64,000 bases of DNA from Thalassobacillus_A hwangdonensis (GTDB taxonomy: Bacteria > Bacillota > Bacilli > Bacillales > Halobacillaceae): contig NZ_JBHTKL010000001.1 in NCBI RefSeq assembly GCF_042675915.1, positions 248,001-312,000 of the forward strand, in the 5' to 3' direction. Of the stretch, positions 33,126 through 41,686 are shown in pieces (position 1 is the stretch's first letter; every line of letters begins with the position of its first letter). Both the position numbers and the translations under genes were made by a program. The notes beneath the pieces were generated by a model. The model saw only the letters and a program-made list of their open reading frames with translations, was not told the origin of the DNA and searched no databases.

Positions 33126-33294
33126 GATTTCGAGACGACTGTAAGAGTAAGGTGCTTTGGGGAAGGACTCGCTTTCCTACGGGGAATCTGGCAAGCCTCC
33201 TCAGGCAAAGCCTTCCGGGGTCTAGCCTAGCTCCATCTCCCGTGGGAGTCTCGCCCTTCCCTAAAGCACATAATAATAGGCATATCTCGAAATC
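33126..33294 (-). repeat. dispersed structured intergenic repeat, copy B
   Basis: Read on the minus strand the core has GACTCCCACGGGA, GACCCCGGAAGG, GAGGAGGCT and CCGTAGGAAAGCGAG. An outer stem pairs plus-strand GTGCTTTGGGGAAGG (33152-33166) with CCTTCCCTAAAGCAC (33255-33269); an outermost perfect 10-base pair is GATTTCGAGA (33126-33135) with TCTCGAAATC (33285-33294). It fills the gap between the glycoside hydrolase terminator and the next, convergent gene. Confidence 0.78.
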
Positions 33295-33349
33295 GCATTA
33301 GAAACATGGGGTTCCCCTTAAAACTCTTACTTAAAACACAGTAAATGGA

Positions 33350-33535
33350 CTATTTCTTGTTGCCGCCAACTTTTCTCCAGGTAGTTTGGTAACTTCTTGA
33401 TTTTTCCAGGAATTCGTCTTTTTCTCCTTTGCTGAACCATTTGGTACCGATTCCATTTACGATTACTGCGATGAATGCTGTGAGTACGATGATGCCTCCG
33501 CCTATCAATGCCATATCCAAAACAAAAGTGCCCAT
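33350..33535 (-). CDS. small single-pass membrane protein
   Basis: 61 residues from ATG 33535, eight bases after AAAGGAG. One helix (MALIGGGIIVLTAFIAVIVN) is followed by a charged tail GTKWFSKGEKDEFLEKSRSY. No family recognised. It is convergent with the glycoside hydrolase gene and divergent from yjbC. Confidence 0.6.
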   Translation of the reverse strand: MGTFVLDMALIGGGIIVLTAFIAVIVNGIGTKWFSKGEKDEFLEKSRSYQTTWRKVGGNKK

Positions 33536-33692
33536 AGGACTCACTCCTTTATTCGTTACTTCTATTGTAGAGGATGTTTAAACACAAAGGAAGTGGGGAA
33601 CAAGAAGAAATGGTAGTGCTTTCATGGAAGATTTAACATTCTAAGGAAACTTCGTTATAATTGAATTGACAAAATAGTAAGGGAGTAGATCA

Positions 33693-34286
33693 ATGAACTG
33701 GTATGAAAAGCTGAATCAATACTTTCCAATCGAAGAAATGAAATCGAAAGAACACATGGAGAGTCTGCTCAAGGAAAAAGGAGACGTCTACTATAAAGAT
33801 GAAGGTGAACATCATGTATTGATGTACGCGGAATTCGATACGTTCCTGTTTATCGATTATGTCTATGTTTCCGCAGCATCGCGAGGTCAAGGTCTGGGAC
33901 ATAAACTGATCGAGAAAATGAAAGCGAAAGGCAAGCCGATCATATTGGAAGTGGAACCTGTCGATTATGAAGATACGGATACTGCAAAACGCCTACACTT
34001 CTATCAACGGGAAGGGTTCAAGCACGCCCAGTCCATCGGCTACACAAGAAAATCGCTGGCAACGGATGAGCCGAACCAGATGGAAATCCTCTATTGGTCC
34101 CCAGATGATGCTTCTGAAGAATACATTTACGAGCAAATGAAGAAGATGTATGAAGAAATCCACACATATAAAGATACCGAGTTTTATGGGAAATCGTATC
34201 AACCTGTCGACGAAGTCCTCACACTGGATGAAGATCGTGAGTCAGATAATATTCTTGATTCATTGAATGAAACTGAAAAAGCTTAA
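33693..34286 (+). CDS. yjbC: GNAT-type acetyltransferase YjbC
   Basis: 197 residues; AAGGGAGTAG precedes the ATG. FIDYVYVSAASRGQGLGHKLIEK is the acetyl-CoA-binding motif A of GNAT enzymes (RGQGLG), followed by RLHFYQREGFKHAQ. The C-terminal 70 residues are acidic and without a known domain. In B. subtilis yjbC lies directly before spx and the two can be co-transcribed; here a terminator and a 300-base gap separate them. The acceptor is unknown. Confidence 0.88.
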   Translation: MNWYEKLNQYFPIEEMKSKEHMESLLKEKGDVYYKDEGEHHVLMYAEFDTFLFIDYVYVSAASRGQGLGHKLIEKMKAKGKPIILEVEPVDYEDTDTAKRLHFYQREGFKHAQSIGYTRKSLATDEPNQMEILYWSPDDASEEYIYEQMKKMYEEIHTYKDTEFYGKSYQPVDEVLTLDEDRESDNILDSLNETEKA

Positions 34287-34292
34287 GAATTG

Positions 34293-34320
34293 CCACCTGC
34301 ATTGATGTGCAGGTGGTTTT
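34293..34320 (+). terminator. terminator after yjbC
   Basis: CCACCTGCA and TGCAGGTGG with TTTT following. Confidence 0.85.
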
Positions 34321-34429
34321 CATTTTCAACGAATAAATGAAAATAGAAAATTGGTATATTTTTTAAGGAAATGTCTAAATATATGTTTAGTAATGAAATA
34401 AAGGAGGTACAAGTACTGTAAACAGAGTA

Positions 34430-34449
34430 GCTTCATCTGTTGTACAATA
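34430..34449 (+). promoter_or_regulatory. 20-base motif upstream of spx shared with mecA
   Basis: GCTTCATCTGTTGTACAATA is 18/20 identical to 35901-35920 upstream of mecA. It contains a TACAAT that could be a -10 element, but no standard -35 is present. It lies 143-162 bases before the spx ATG, in a 305-base gap that otherwise holds the promoter at 34485. Confidence 0.4.
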
Positions 34450-34484
34450 TTTGTATAAACTTTTCACAACCATCTAGCTAATAC

Positions 34485-34514
34485 TTGACATATGTGATAT
34501 ATTATACATATAGT
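34485..34514 (+). promoter_or_regulatory. sigma-A promoter of spx
   Basis: TTGACA (34485-34490), 18-base spacer, TATAGT (34509-34514), leaving a leader of about 70 bases before the ATG at 34592. Confidence 0.75.
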
Positions 34515-34591
34515 TGCTTATTTAAAGTAATTTTAATTTAGGAAACATATTCAAGTTAGTTAAATACATTAGATTGAGGAGTGAAGTACCA

Positions 34592-34987
34592 ATGGTAACA
34601 CTTTATACCTCACCAAGTTGTACATCATGCAGAAAGGCGAAAGCATGGCTTGAGGAACATGACATTCCTTTCAAAGAGCGTAACATCTTTTCCGAGTCGT
34701 TGACGATCGATGAAATCAAAGAGATCTTGCGTATGACGGAAGATGGCACAGAAGAAATCATCTCTACACGCTCAAAGGTTTTCCAAAAGCTGAATGTCGA
34801 CTTTGATCAATTACCGTTAAAAGATCTATTCGATCTTATTCAGGATAATCCGGGATTGCTCAGAAGACCAATTATCATTGATGAGAAGCGCCTGCAGGTA
34901 GGATACAACGAAGACGAAATACGCAGGTTCCTGCCACGAAGCGTTCGTACATTCCAGCTGCGCGAAGCACAACGTCTAGTTAACTGA
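34592..34987 (+). CDS. spx: transcriptional regulator Spx
   Basis: Start at ATG 34592 gives exactly 131 residues, the length of B. subtilis Spx. MVTLYTSPSCTSCRKAKAWL carries the redox switch Cys10-x-x-Cys13, and LLRRPIIIDEKRLQVGYNED holds the conserved RPI motif. Spx binds the RNA polymerase alpha subunit and controls thiol-stress genes; it is degraded by ClpXP with the adaptor SpxH, encoded at 40338-41222. GAGGAG lies about ten bases before the ATG. Confidence 0.97.
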   Translation: MVTLYTSPSCTSCRKAKAWLEEHDIPFKERNIFSESLTIDEIKEILRMTEDGTEEIISTRSKVFQKLNVDFDQLPLKDLFDLIQDNPGLLRRPIIIDEKRLQVGYNEDEIRRFLPRSVRTFQLREAQRLVN

Positions 34988-34993
34988 TAAACA

Positions 34994-35030
34994 ACCAAGG
35001 CTGACCATCTGGTCAGACCTTGGTTTTTTT
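34994..35030 (+). terminator. terminator after spx
   Basis: ACCAAGG-CTGACCA pairs with TGGTCAG-CCTTGGT, followed by seven T. Confidence 0.92.
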
Positions 35031-35078
35031 GTTGCTTTGATCTGTACGGTCCATAATAATAAGGGCTGTGTGTGAATT

Positions 35079-35738
35079 CTAAGCTGCTTCGTCCTTATTG
35101 AGTACATAACCTGTAGATAATACAAACAGTATGGCAATGAGCGGGAAAAGGAGAGGGAAGAGTTCATTTGCATGGAAGAACTGTTCGAGTCTCCGTTCTT
35201 CGATAATCATTTCAGCCGCAGTATATGCCAGGATACCTGCTCCGATGTAAACAAGTGCTGGAAATCGTTCCATCAGCGAGAGGATCAGTTTACTTCCCCA
35301 AATGATGATCGGGACTGAGACGAGCAAGCCAGTAATGACGAGTAAAAGATTATTATGAGATGCTCCAGCAATCGCAAGCACATTATCAAATCCCATGACG
35401 ATATCTGCGAATACAATTGTTTTCACTGCTGAAATCAGGCTGTCTCCTGCTTTAACATTCGGGTCCTCATCCTGATCGATCAGAAGCTTGATTGCAATGT
35501 AGATCAGCAGAAGGCCGCCAATGAGTCTCAGAAAAGGGATCTGCAGCAAATACAATGCAATTGCGGTGAGAAGTACGCGTACAACGATTGCTAAGCCTGT
35601 CCCAAAGAAAATCGCCTTATTGCGCTGCTTCTTTGGCAGATTTCTGCTGGCGAGGGCAATGACAATTGCATTGTCTCCTCCTAATACAATATCGATTCCT
35701 ATGATGATCAACACGGATTGCAGCAATTCCCATTCCAT
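35079..35738 (-). CDS. yjbE: TerC family membrane protein YjbE
   Basis: Start at ATG 35738, seven bases after CAGGGGGA. 219 residues, about seven helices; IIIGIDIVLGGDNAIVIALA and FADIVMGFDNVLAIAGASHN are the two conserved Asp-Asn motifs of TerC proteins. Bacillus TerC-family proteins such as YceF, YkoY and YjbE are linked to Mn2+ export and metalation of exported proteins. I saw no yybP-ykoY Mn2+ riboswitch in front of it. Confidence 0.92.
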   Translation of the reverse strand: MEWELLQSVLIIIGIDIVLGGDNAIVIALASRNLPKKQRNKAIFFGTGLAIVVRVLLTAIALYLLQIPFLRLIGGLLLIYIAIKLLIDQDEDPNVKAGDSLISAVKTIVFADIVMGFDNVLAIAGASHNNLLLVITGLLVSVPIIIWGSKLILSLMERFPALVYIGAGILAYTAAEMIIEERRLEQFFHANELFPLLFPLIAILFVLSTGYVLNKDEAA

Positions 35739-36053
35739 AAAAAATCCCCCTGATTGTAGTGACAAATTGTCTGAAATAAGCTAAAATAGAAAATTAATCA
35801 TCGGGACATCCCTTTGATTAAAGGACATTTCAAAGCGAAACTCAATACTCGTGATATTCGTTTGTTTTTGCCGAAATGAAGCATTTTGTTTTCCACAAAG
35901 GCTTCATCTGTCATACAATAAAGATAAGAAAGTAAACCAAGCATACCAAGAGATTTAATCCTTTACGTTTAGGGTAAAGTATAAGAAATAGCTTCTTACT
36001 GAGGGTGAATGATTCCCTTCCGCTTACTCAACTATAGAAGGGAGAGAGTACAC
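35739..36053. other. divergent intergenic region yjbE/mecA
   Basis: 315 bases. Contains the spx-like motif GCTTCATCTGTCATACAATA (35901-35920) and the AAGGGAGAG of mecA. No gene or strong hairpin is seen. Confidence 0.5.
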
Positions 36054-36752
36054 ATGGAAATCGAACGCATAAACGAAAACACCGTCAAATTCTATATTTC
36101 CTACCATGATGTCGAACAGCGCGGTTTTGACAGGGAAGAAATCTGGTATAACAGAGAAAGAAGCGAGCAGTTATTCTGGGAAATGATGGATGAAGTCAAC
36201 GATCAGGAAAATTTCCAGGCAGAAGGCCCGCTATGGATTCAGGTGCAGGCATTGGAAAAAGGGCTTGAAGTTATTGTTACGAAAGCCCACTTGTCTCAGG
36301 ACGGCCAAAAGCTTGAACTCCCTACAGAAAGTGGTAATTCCATAGATATGCCGGTTGACGATAAGCTGGAATCCCTGCTTGAAAATAAATTCAAAGCTAC
36401 AGAAGAGGACACGGATGATGAAGACGATTATGACGAGTCCGATGACGAACTGGATTCTCTGGACTTCACCGTACGATTCGATGAATTTGAGGATGTAATC
36501 CAGTTGGGGCATTATTTCCAGGATACGGACGGTTTCGAGCAAAGCTTGTACCATTTTGAAAATGCCTACTATTTATATATTCAGTTCCATGAGGAAAATA
36601 TGAGTGATGAAGAACAGGAAAACATCTTAAGTCAGGTTCTGGAGTTTGGACATGAGTCACCTCTGACAATCCACCGCATGGAAGAATACGGAAAAGAAAT
36701 TTTCAAAGATGAGGCGTTGGATCAAATCAAGCAGTACTTTCCAAGTAACTGA
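36054..36752 (+). CDS. mecA: adaptor protein MecA
   Basis: Start at ATG 36054 (MEIERINENTVKFYISYHDV) with AAGGGAGAG nine bases upstream. 232 residues: an N-terminal substrate-binding domain (1-85), a very acidic linker (EEDTDDEDDYDESDDELDSL), and a C-terminal ClpC-binding domain ending HRMEEYGKEIFKDEALDQIK. MecA targets proteins such as ComK to ClpCP and in B. subtilis also affects Spx. The linker is more acidic than in mesophiles, in keeping with salt adaptation. Confidence 0.96.
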   Translation: MEIERINENTVKFYISYHDVEQRGFDREEIWYNRERSEQLFWEMMDEVNDQENFQAEGPLWIQVQALEKGLEVIVTKAHLSQDGQKLELPTESGNSIDMPVDDKLESLLENKFKATEEDTDDEDDYDESDDELDSLDFTVRFDEFEDVIQLGHYFQDTDGFEQSLYHFENAYYLYIQFHEENMSDEEQENILSQVLEFGHESPLTIHRMEEYGKEIFKDEALDQIKQYFPSN

Positions 36753-36762
36753 GAATACTTTT

Positions 36763-36798
36763 AAAGAGCATGCATGATGAATTGTATGCTCTTTTTTT
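36763..36798 (+). terminator. terminator after mecA
   Basis: AAAGAGCAT and ATGCTCTTT with a 14-base loop and a run of seven T. Confidence 0.88.
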
Positions 36799-36873
36799 GT
36801 TGGAAATTCATCTGATTTTGGAGGACTTGCAGAATTTTTGACGAAATAACAAAGGGAGAAAGGAGGTAATATA

Positions 36874-38046
36874 TTGCTTTCAGCTTTGGACCGCAATGGA
36901 CGTTCCTGTTCATTGATCCATAACACTAAGGAAGAAATAAGGCAATTGAAACAAAACGAGAATTACTATTGTCCAGTTTGTAAAGAGAAAGTTCTGGTTC
37001 GTGCAGGTAAAAAGGTAATTCCTCACTTTTCCCATTTTGCAAAAACAAATTGTCTCGCTAATGCGAATGGTGGAGAAGGTGCCTATCATGAAAGTGGCAA
37101 ATTACAACTGTACCACTGGCTATGCAGGTTAGGGTTCCATGTAAAACTCGAACCTTATATTGAACAAATCAGCCAGCGACCGGATCTGTTATTCGAATTC
37201 CATGGTAAAATCATGGCGCTTGAATATCAATGTGCAACAATTCCTTTGGAGGAAATGGAGAAACGTACTTCCGCTTTCAAAAGTATCGGCATCTACCCAT
37301 TTTGGATACTAGGAGGCAACCATTTCAATCGCATGAGCACGAATACCATCCGTCTCAATACGTTTCAGCAGTCCTTCATCCACTCCTTCCCACATGATCT
37401 TCGTATGTTTTTCTTCTGTGCTGACTCCGGACATTTCCTCGTATGCAAGAACATGATCCCTAAGGGAAAAAAATCATTTTTCACTTCGATCCATTCGTCG
37501 AAATTACCCAACCTTACTTTTCCGCAGCTTTTCGGCCCTATCCCATTAAATAGACGGACCTTCTATACTCATTGGGCGAATTATGTGAAAAAGGTCAGGA
37601 CAACGCCTGTACGTCACCCTACAAAAGCGGAATTGGCCTGGAGGAATGAATTGTACCGTAAAGGTATGCACCCTTCTCTCTTACCATCCATCTGCTATTT
37701 ACCTACTCCTCACCAAATCCTCTCTTCCGATCCACCGTGGTTCTGGCAGAGTAGAATTCTTCTTCGCTCTTTGCTGGATGCACCGCTTCACTCGCGAATC
37801 TCCTTGCGCCTGCCTCTCAAACAGTTTTCTTTTCCATTAATTGAATCCGATCAGGACCCATGGACGGCCTATATGGACCGACTTGTTGACCTCGGATTGA
37901 TTGAAATGACTAATTCCCTTCAGTATCGAAAAATCCGGCATATCAAGCTTCCAGCCACGGTTGATGAAGCACTCAGCCAGGATCGGCAGACCTTCCATCA
38001 ATTATCACAGGCAAAAGGAAGGTTTAGTTTTGAAAAAAATTCATAA
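36874..38046 (+). CDS. coiA: competence protein CoiA
   Basis: TTG start at 36874 behind a full AAAGGAGGTAA. 390 residues: an N-terminal zinc-finger-like part YYCPVCKEKVLVRAGKKVIP-HFSHF, then a nuclease-like region (KLEPYIEQISQRPDLLFEFH followed by ALEYQCATIPLEEMEKRT, with D and E-x-Q as candidate metal ligands), as in PF06054. CoiA promotes recombination of incoming DNA during transformation. The order mecA-coiA-pepF is conserved. Confidence 0.93.
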   Translation: MLSALDRNGRSCSLIHNTKEEIRQLKQNENYYCPVCKEKVLVRAGKKVIPHFSHFAKTNCLANANGGEGAYHESGKLQLYHWLCRLGFHVKLEPYIEQISQRPDLLFEFHGKIMALEYQCATIPLEEMEKRTSAFKSIGIYPFWILGGNHFNRMSTNTIRLNTFQQSFIHSFPHDLRMFFFCADSGHFLVCKNMIPKGKKSFFTSIHSSKLPNLTFPQLFGPIPLNRRTFYTHWANYVKKVRTTPVRHPTKAELAWRNELYRKGMHPSLLPSICYLPTPHQILSSDPPWFWQSRILLRSLLDAPLHSRISLRLPLKQFSFPLIESDQDPWTAYMDRLVDLGLIEMTNSLQYRKIRHIKLPATVDEALSQDRQTFHQLSQAKGRFSFEKNS

Positions 38047-38116
38047 GCTAGGAAGGAAATTTCGCTTTACTAAAGAAATAAATGAAGAATGCATTTTTTA
38101 AAGGAGGAGTAACGAT

Positions 38117-39925
38117 ATGGCTACAGCAACAAAGCAGTTACCAAAGCGTGAAGAACTTCCTAAAGAACGGACATGGAAGCTGGAAAATATTTTTGCAACA
38201 GATGAAGACTGGAAAAAAGAATTTGAAGAAGTGAAGGCAATGATTCCACAGCTGGAAGAATATAAAGGGAAGCTTGGGGAGTCAGCTGATATTCTTTATG
38301 ACATGCTTGTCTACCAGGATGAAATTTCCAACCGTATGGGTAAGCTTTTTACATATGCCCACATGCGTTCTGATCAGGACACAGGAAATTCATTTTATCA
38401 GGAAATGAATTCGAAAGCTGAGAATCTGTACACAGAGCTTGCTTCCGGTATGAGCTTTGTCGTGCCTGAAATTCTTTCATTGGAAGAAGGTAAGGTCGAC
38501 CGCTTTATTGATGAGAAGCAGGAACTTGAAGTTTACCGTCATGCTTTGAATGAAATCACCAGACAAAAAGCACATGTGCTCAGTGAAAAAGAAGAAGCGC
38601 TCTTGGCAGGATTTTCTGAAGTCGCTTCTAATCCTTCGCAGACTTTCGGCATGCTGAATAATGCGGACTTGACGTTCCCTGAAATCAAAGATGATGAGGG
38701 TAACGATGTTGAACTGACTCATGGACGATATATCAGCTTTATGGAATCAAAGAATCGAGAGGTCCGGGAGCAGGCATTCAAAGCGATGTATGAGACGTTT
38801 GGTAAGTACAAGAACACCTTCTCATCCACATTGAGCGGGAATGTCAAAAAGGATAATTACTTTGCCAAAGTGAGGAATTATTCATCTGCAAGGGAGGCAG
38901 CGTTGAATAACAACAATATCCCTGAAACGGTCTATGACAACCTTGTGGAAGCAGTCAATGAGCGACTCCCTCTGCTTCATCGTTATATTTCATTAAGGAA
39001 GAAAGTGCTTGGACTTGATGAGCTGCACATGTATGACCTTTACACACCACTCGTAAAAGATGTGGAAATGAAAGTCTCCTATGACGAAGCGAAAGACCTT
39101 GTGCTCAAAGGTCTCGAACCATTAGGAGAGGAATATACGAGTATTGTTGCTGAAGGATATGAAAACCGCTGGATTGATGTCGATGAAAACAAAGGAAAAC
39201 GAAGCGGTGCCTATTCCTCTGGTCATTATGGTACGAATCCTTATATTCTCATGAATTGGCAGGATAACGTCAATAACCTGTTCACTTTAGCCCACGAGCT
39301 TGGTCATTCGCTGCATAGTTATTACACGCGTGAAGAACAGCCGTACCGTTATGGGAACTATTCGATCTTCGTCGCAGAAGTAGCGTCTACTTGTAACGAG
39401 GCGTTATTGAATGATTACCTTCTGAAGGAAACGGAAGATGAGAAGAAGAAACTCTATCTATTGAATCATTTCCTAGAAGGGTTCCGCGGTACGGTCTTCC
39501 GGCAGACGATGTTCGCTGAATTTGAACACGAAATTCATGTGCGCCAGCAGAATGGAGAACCGTTGACAGCGGATAAGCTGACCGAAATGTATTACGACTT
39601 GAACAAGAAATACTTTGGAGATGACATCGTCATCGATGAGGAAATCGGTCTTGAGTGGGCTCGAATCCCTCATTTCTACTACAATTACTATGTTTATCAG
39701 TATGCTACCGGTTATTCGGCTGCAACTGCACTTGCGTCACAGATTCTAGAAGAAGGAGAGACGGCTGTCGACCGTTATAAGAAATTCCTGAAAGCTGGAA
39801 GCAGTGATTATCCAATCGAAGTCCTGAAACAGGCTGGTGTGGATATGACTTCCAAGCAGCCGATCCTGGCAGCGCTCGATGTATTTGAGGAGAAACTCAA
39901 TGAAATGGAAGCTTTATTGAAATAA
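38117..39925 (+). CDS. pepF: oligoendopeptidase F
   Basis: 602 residues, AAAGGAGGAG before the ATG. The M3-family zinc site HELGH is at residues 393-397 (LAHELGHSLHSYY), with the third ligand Glu in FVAEVASTCNEALL about 25 residues later. Cytosolic peptidase that cuts peptides of 6-17 residues, in line with the nearby opp uptake operon. Ends at a strong terminator. Confidence 0.97.
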   Translation: MATATKQLPKREELPKERTWKLENIFATDEDWKKEFEEVKAMIPQLEEYKGKLGESADILYDMLVYQDEISNRMGKLFTYAHMRSDQDTGNSFYQEMNSKAENLYTELASGMSFVVPEILSLEEGKVDRFIDEKQELEVYRHALNEITRQKAHVLSEKEEALLAGFSEVASNPSQTFGMLNNADLTFPEIKDDEGNDVELTHGRYISFMESKNREVREQAFKAMYETFGKYKNTFSSTLSGNVKKDNYFAKVRNYSSAREAALNNNNIPETVYDNLVEAVNERLPLLHRYISLRKKVLGLDELHMYDLYTPLVKDVEMKVSYDEAKDLVLKGLEPLGEEYTSIVAEGYENRWIDVDENKGKRSGAYSSGHYGTNPYILMNWQDNVNNLFTLAHELGHSLHSYYTREEQPYRYGNYSIFVAEVASTCNEALLNDYLLKETEDEKKKLYLLNHFLEGFRGTVFRQTMFAEFEHEIHVRQQNGEPLTADKLTEMYYDLNKKYFGDDIVIDEEIGLEWARIPHFYYNYYVYQYATGYSAATALASQILEEGETAVDRYKKFLKAGSSDYPIEVLKQAGVDMTSKQPILAALDVFEEKLNEMEALLK

Positions 39926-39957
39926 ATGAATGCACTTGGTTATGAACATTGCTGAAT

Positions 39958-40004
39958 AAGGAAACCCCGAACAACTCTGAATGGTTGGTTCGGGGTTTCC
40001 TTTT
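39958..40004 (+). terminator. terminator after pepF
   Basis: AAGGAAACCCCGAAC and GTTCGGGGTTTCCTTTT around a 15-base loop. Confidence 0.92.
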
Positions 40005-40024
40005 CAATATGCTTTTAGGATCAC

Positions 40025-40201
40025 TTACTGAAAACCTTTGAAACGCCGACGATGGAGAAGGGCTTTGATTGTAGTGAATAAAAGGAAGAACAACAATGGT
40101 GAAGTAAAATAAAGAGGATAGAGCCGCATCAGGCCAAATATATTCAATAGGAAAGCAATAGCGATCAGCAGCCCCATCATGATGATCACTAATGGTTTCA
40201 T
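40025..40201 (-). CDS. small membrane protein between pepF and spxH (YizD-like position)
   Basis: 58 residues on the minus strand: MKPLVIIMMGLLIAIAFLLN, then a second helix YFTSPLLFFLLFTTIKALLH, ending RRRFKGFQ. AAGGAG lies ten bases before the ATG. Two helices with a basic tail. B. subtilis yizD occupies the same place; the sequence relation could not be checked. Function unknown. Confidence 0.65.
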   Translation of the reverse strand: MKPLVIIMMGLLIAIAFLLNIFGLMRLYPLYFTSPLLFFLLFTTIKALLHRRRFKGFQ

Positions 40202-40263
40202 CTCTATCAGCTCCTTGCTATATTTTATGCTTATCCCATCTTCATAGAACTAATGAACGAATT

Positions 40264-40314
40264 GAAAAGAGTGTCTCAAAATACCGGACTTCGTCCACCA
40301 TTTTGAGACACTCT
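40264..40314 (-). terminator. terminator after spxH
   Basis: AGAGTGTCTCAAAAT and ATTTTGAGACACTCT form a perfect 15-base stem with a 17-base loop; the minus strand continues TTTTC. Located 24 bases after the spxH stop. Confidence 0.9.
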
Positions 40315-40337
40315 GTAAATAAAGATATGAAAACTGA

Positions 40338-41222
40338 TCAATCAACGAATTGCCAGAAGGTTCCGTGCTTTACAGGAACTTCTTTGACGGTTTGTTTCAA
40401 TACCAGCTTCTTCAGTTCTTTTTTCGCCTGCTGTTCAGTCCAGTCATAGACGACAGCAACTTCTTTTGTTGCAACGAAACGATAGTGTTTCATAAAAGCT
40501 TCCAATTCGGGCTTCTTTGCGGGTTTAGGATCTTTTTCGATCATTTCCTTCAGCACGTTGACATAGACGTCGTACCCATATATGCCGGTCATTTTAATAC
40601 CTGCTTCTTCCTCGGATTGATTAAACAATACAATCGTTGGAATTGTGTCCACATCCATTTCCCTAGTCAGCTTCATATCGCATTGTAAAGCGCGTCTGGC
40701 GGTATCAGAATTGAGGTCCTTCTTGAATTCTTCTACATCCAGCAATGCTTCCTTAGCACAATCAATCAGCACATGTTCGTCAGCGATGTTCTGTTTATTC
40801 AGGAATACATATTCCTGCGTTTTCCTTAAGAAACGGACACCAGCTTTTTTACCCTGAAGTTCTGCTGCCTTTACAGCAAGGGCAGTGATCGAAGGCTTAT
40901 TGACCGGATTTTCCAGCCATAGATCTCCGTCACAACTCATCCCTGTCCTTGTAGCAGTCCGCTCCCAGCTCTTTTTCATCTGTTGAGGGTTATCTACTTT
41001 TTTGTTCTTAAAAGAAGCGAATTTGCCGCTGATTATTGGCCGGATGGTGAAAAAGCGTCCATATTCGATGGTGAGCTTTTTCAGGAATGGTTCCAATGAC
41101 CAGCATTCGGGACAGAGGGGATCTATGAACACGTAAATTTCTACGGGTCTTTTCAATAGATCGAAAAAACCATACTGGGCACTATTCTGTTCATTTGATG
41201 CTCCAGTAGTTTTCCAACTCAC
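40338..41222 (-). CDS. spxH: ClpXP adaptor SpxH (YjbH)
   Basis: GTG start at 41222 overlapping the globin stop (GTGA), seven bases after AAGGAG. 294 residues; DsbA-like thioredoxin fold with YVFIDPLCPECWSLEPF holding a Cys-x-x-Cys pair, and a C-terminal winged region EVAVVYDWTEQQAKKELKKL. It delivers Spx to ClpXP and is inactivated by disulphide stress or aggregation. Co-transcribed with the truncated haemoglobin, as yjbIH in B. subtilis. Confidence 0.93.
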   Translation of the reverse strand: MSWKTTGASNEQNSAQYGFFDLLKRPVEIYVFIDPLCPECWSLEPFLKKLTIEYGRFFTIRPIISGKFASFKNKKVDNPQQMKKSWERTATRTGMSCDGDLWLENPVNKPSITALAVKAAELQGKKAGVRFLRKTQEYVFLNKQNIADEHVLIDCAKEALLDVEEFKKDLNSDTARRALQCDMKLTREMDVDTIPTIVLFNQSEEEAGIKMTGIYGYDVYVNVLKEMIEKDPKPAKKPELEAFMKHYRFVATKEVAVVYDWTEQQAKKELKKLVLKQTVKEVPVKHGTFWQFVD

Positions 41223-41620
41223 ATCGATTCTCCTTTCTCCTTCTCCGGTGTATTCATCATATGCTGTGCAGTCATTGTCAATCGCTCAAGTATTGCACTG
41301 CGGTAGGGTTCATCAATCGCTGCTTCATCCAAAGCTTTCTCCATACAGGAAAGCCATGCATCTTTTCTTGTTGGAGTTATTTCGAAAGGAAGATGCCGGG
41401 CACGAAGCATAGGGTGACCATGCTCTTCCGTGTATAACGCTGGTCCTCCGAAAAATTGAGTCAGGAATTGTTTTTGTTTCCTTGCGGTTTCCGTTAAGTC
41501 GGAAGGGAAGATCGGAATCAGGGCAGGGTGCTTCCCTACGTGTTGATAGAAGGCGTCTACCAAAACTTCTACTGTATCTCGACCACCAATAGCTTCATAC
41601 ATCGTTCCTGAATATTCCAT
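41219..41620 (-). CDS. yjbI: group II truncated haemoglobin YjbI
   Basis: Start at ATG 41620. 133 residues with TMYEAIGGRDTVEVLVDAFY, FFGGPALYTEEHGHPMLRAR (proximal His in the HPMLR region) and DAWLSCMEKALDE (Trp of group II at G8). Binds haem and O2 or NO. Located directly upstream of spxH; B. subtilis YjbIH protects against peroxide/nitrosative stress. Confidence 0.94.
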   Translation of the reverse strand: MEYSGTMYEAIGGRDTVEVLVDAFYQHVGKHPALIPIFPSDLTETARKQKQFLTQFFGGPALYTEEHGHPMLRARHLPFEITPTRKDAWLSCMEKALDEAAIDEPYRSAILERLTMTAQHMMNTPEKEKGESM

Positions 41621-41686
41621 AATCAAAACCCTTTCTGCTTGATACTCATTTTAGCAACGGTCCATTTTTTCGGCAAATAATCTGAT

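Noticed and set aside
35738..36054. yybP-ykoY Mn2+ riboswitch in front of the TerC gene
   Set aside because: The conserved loop sequences were not found between yjbE and mecA.
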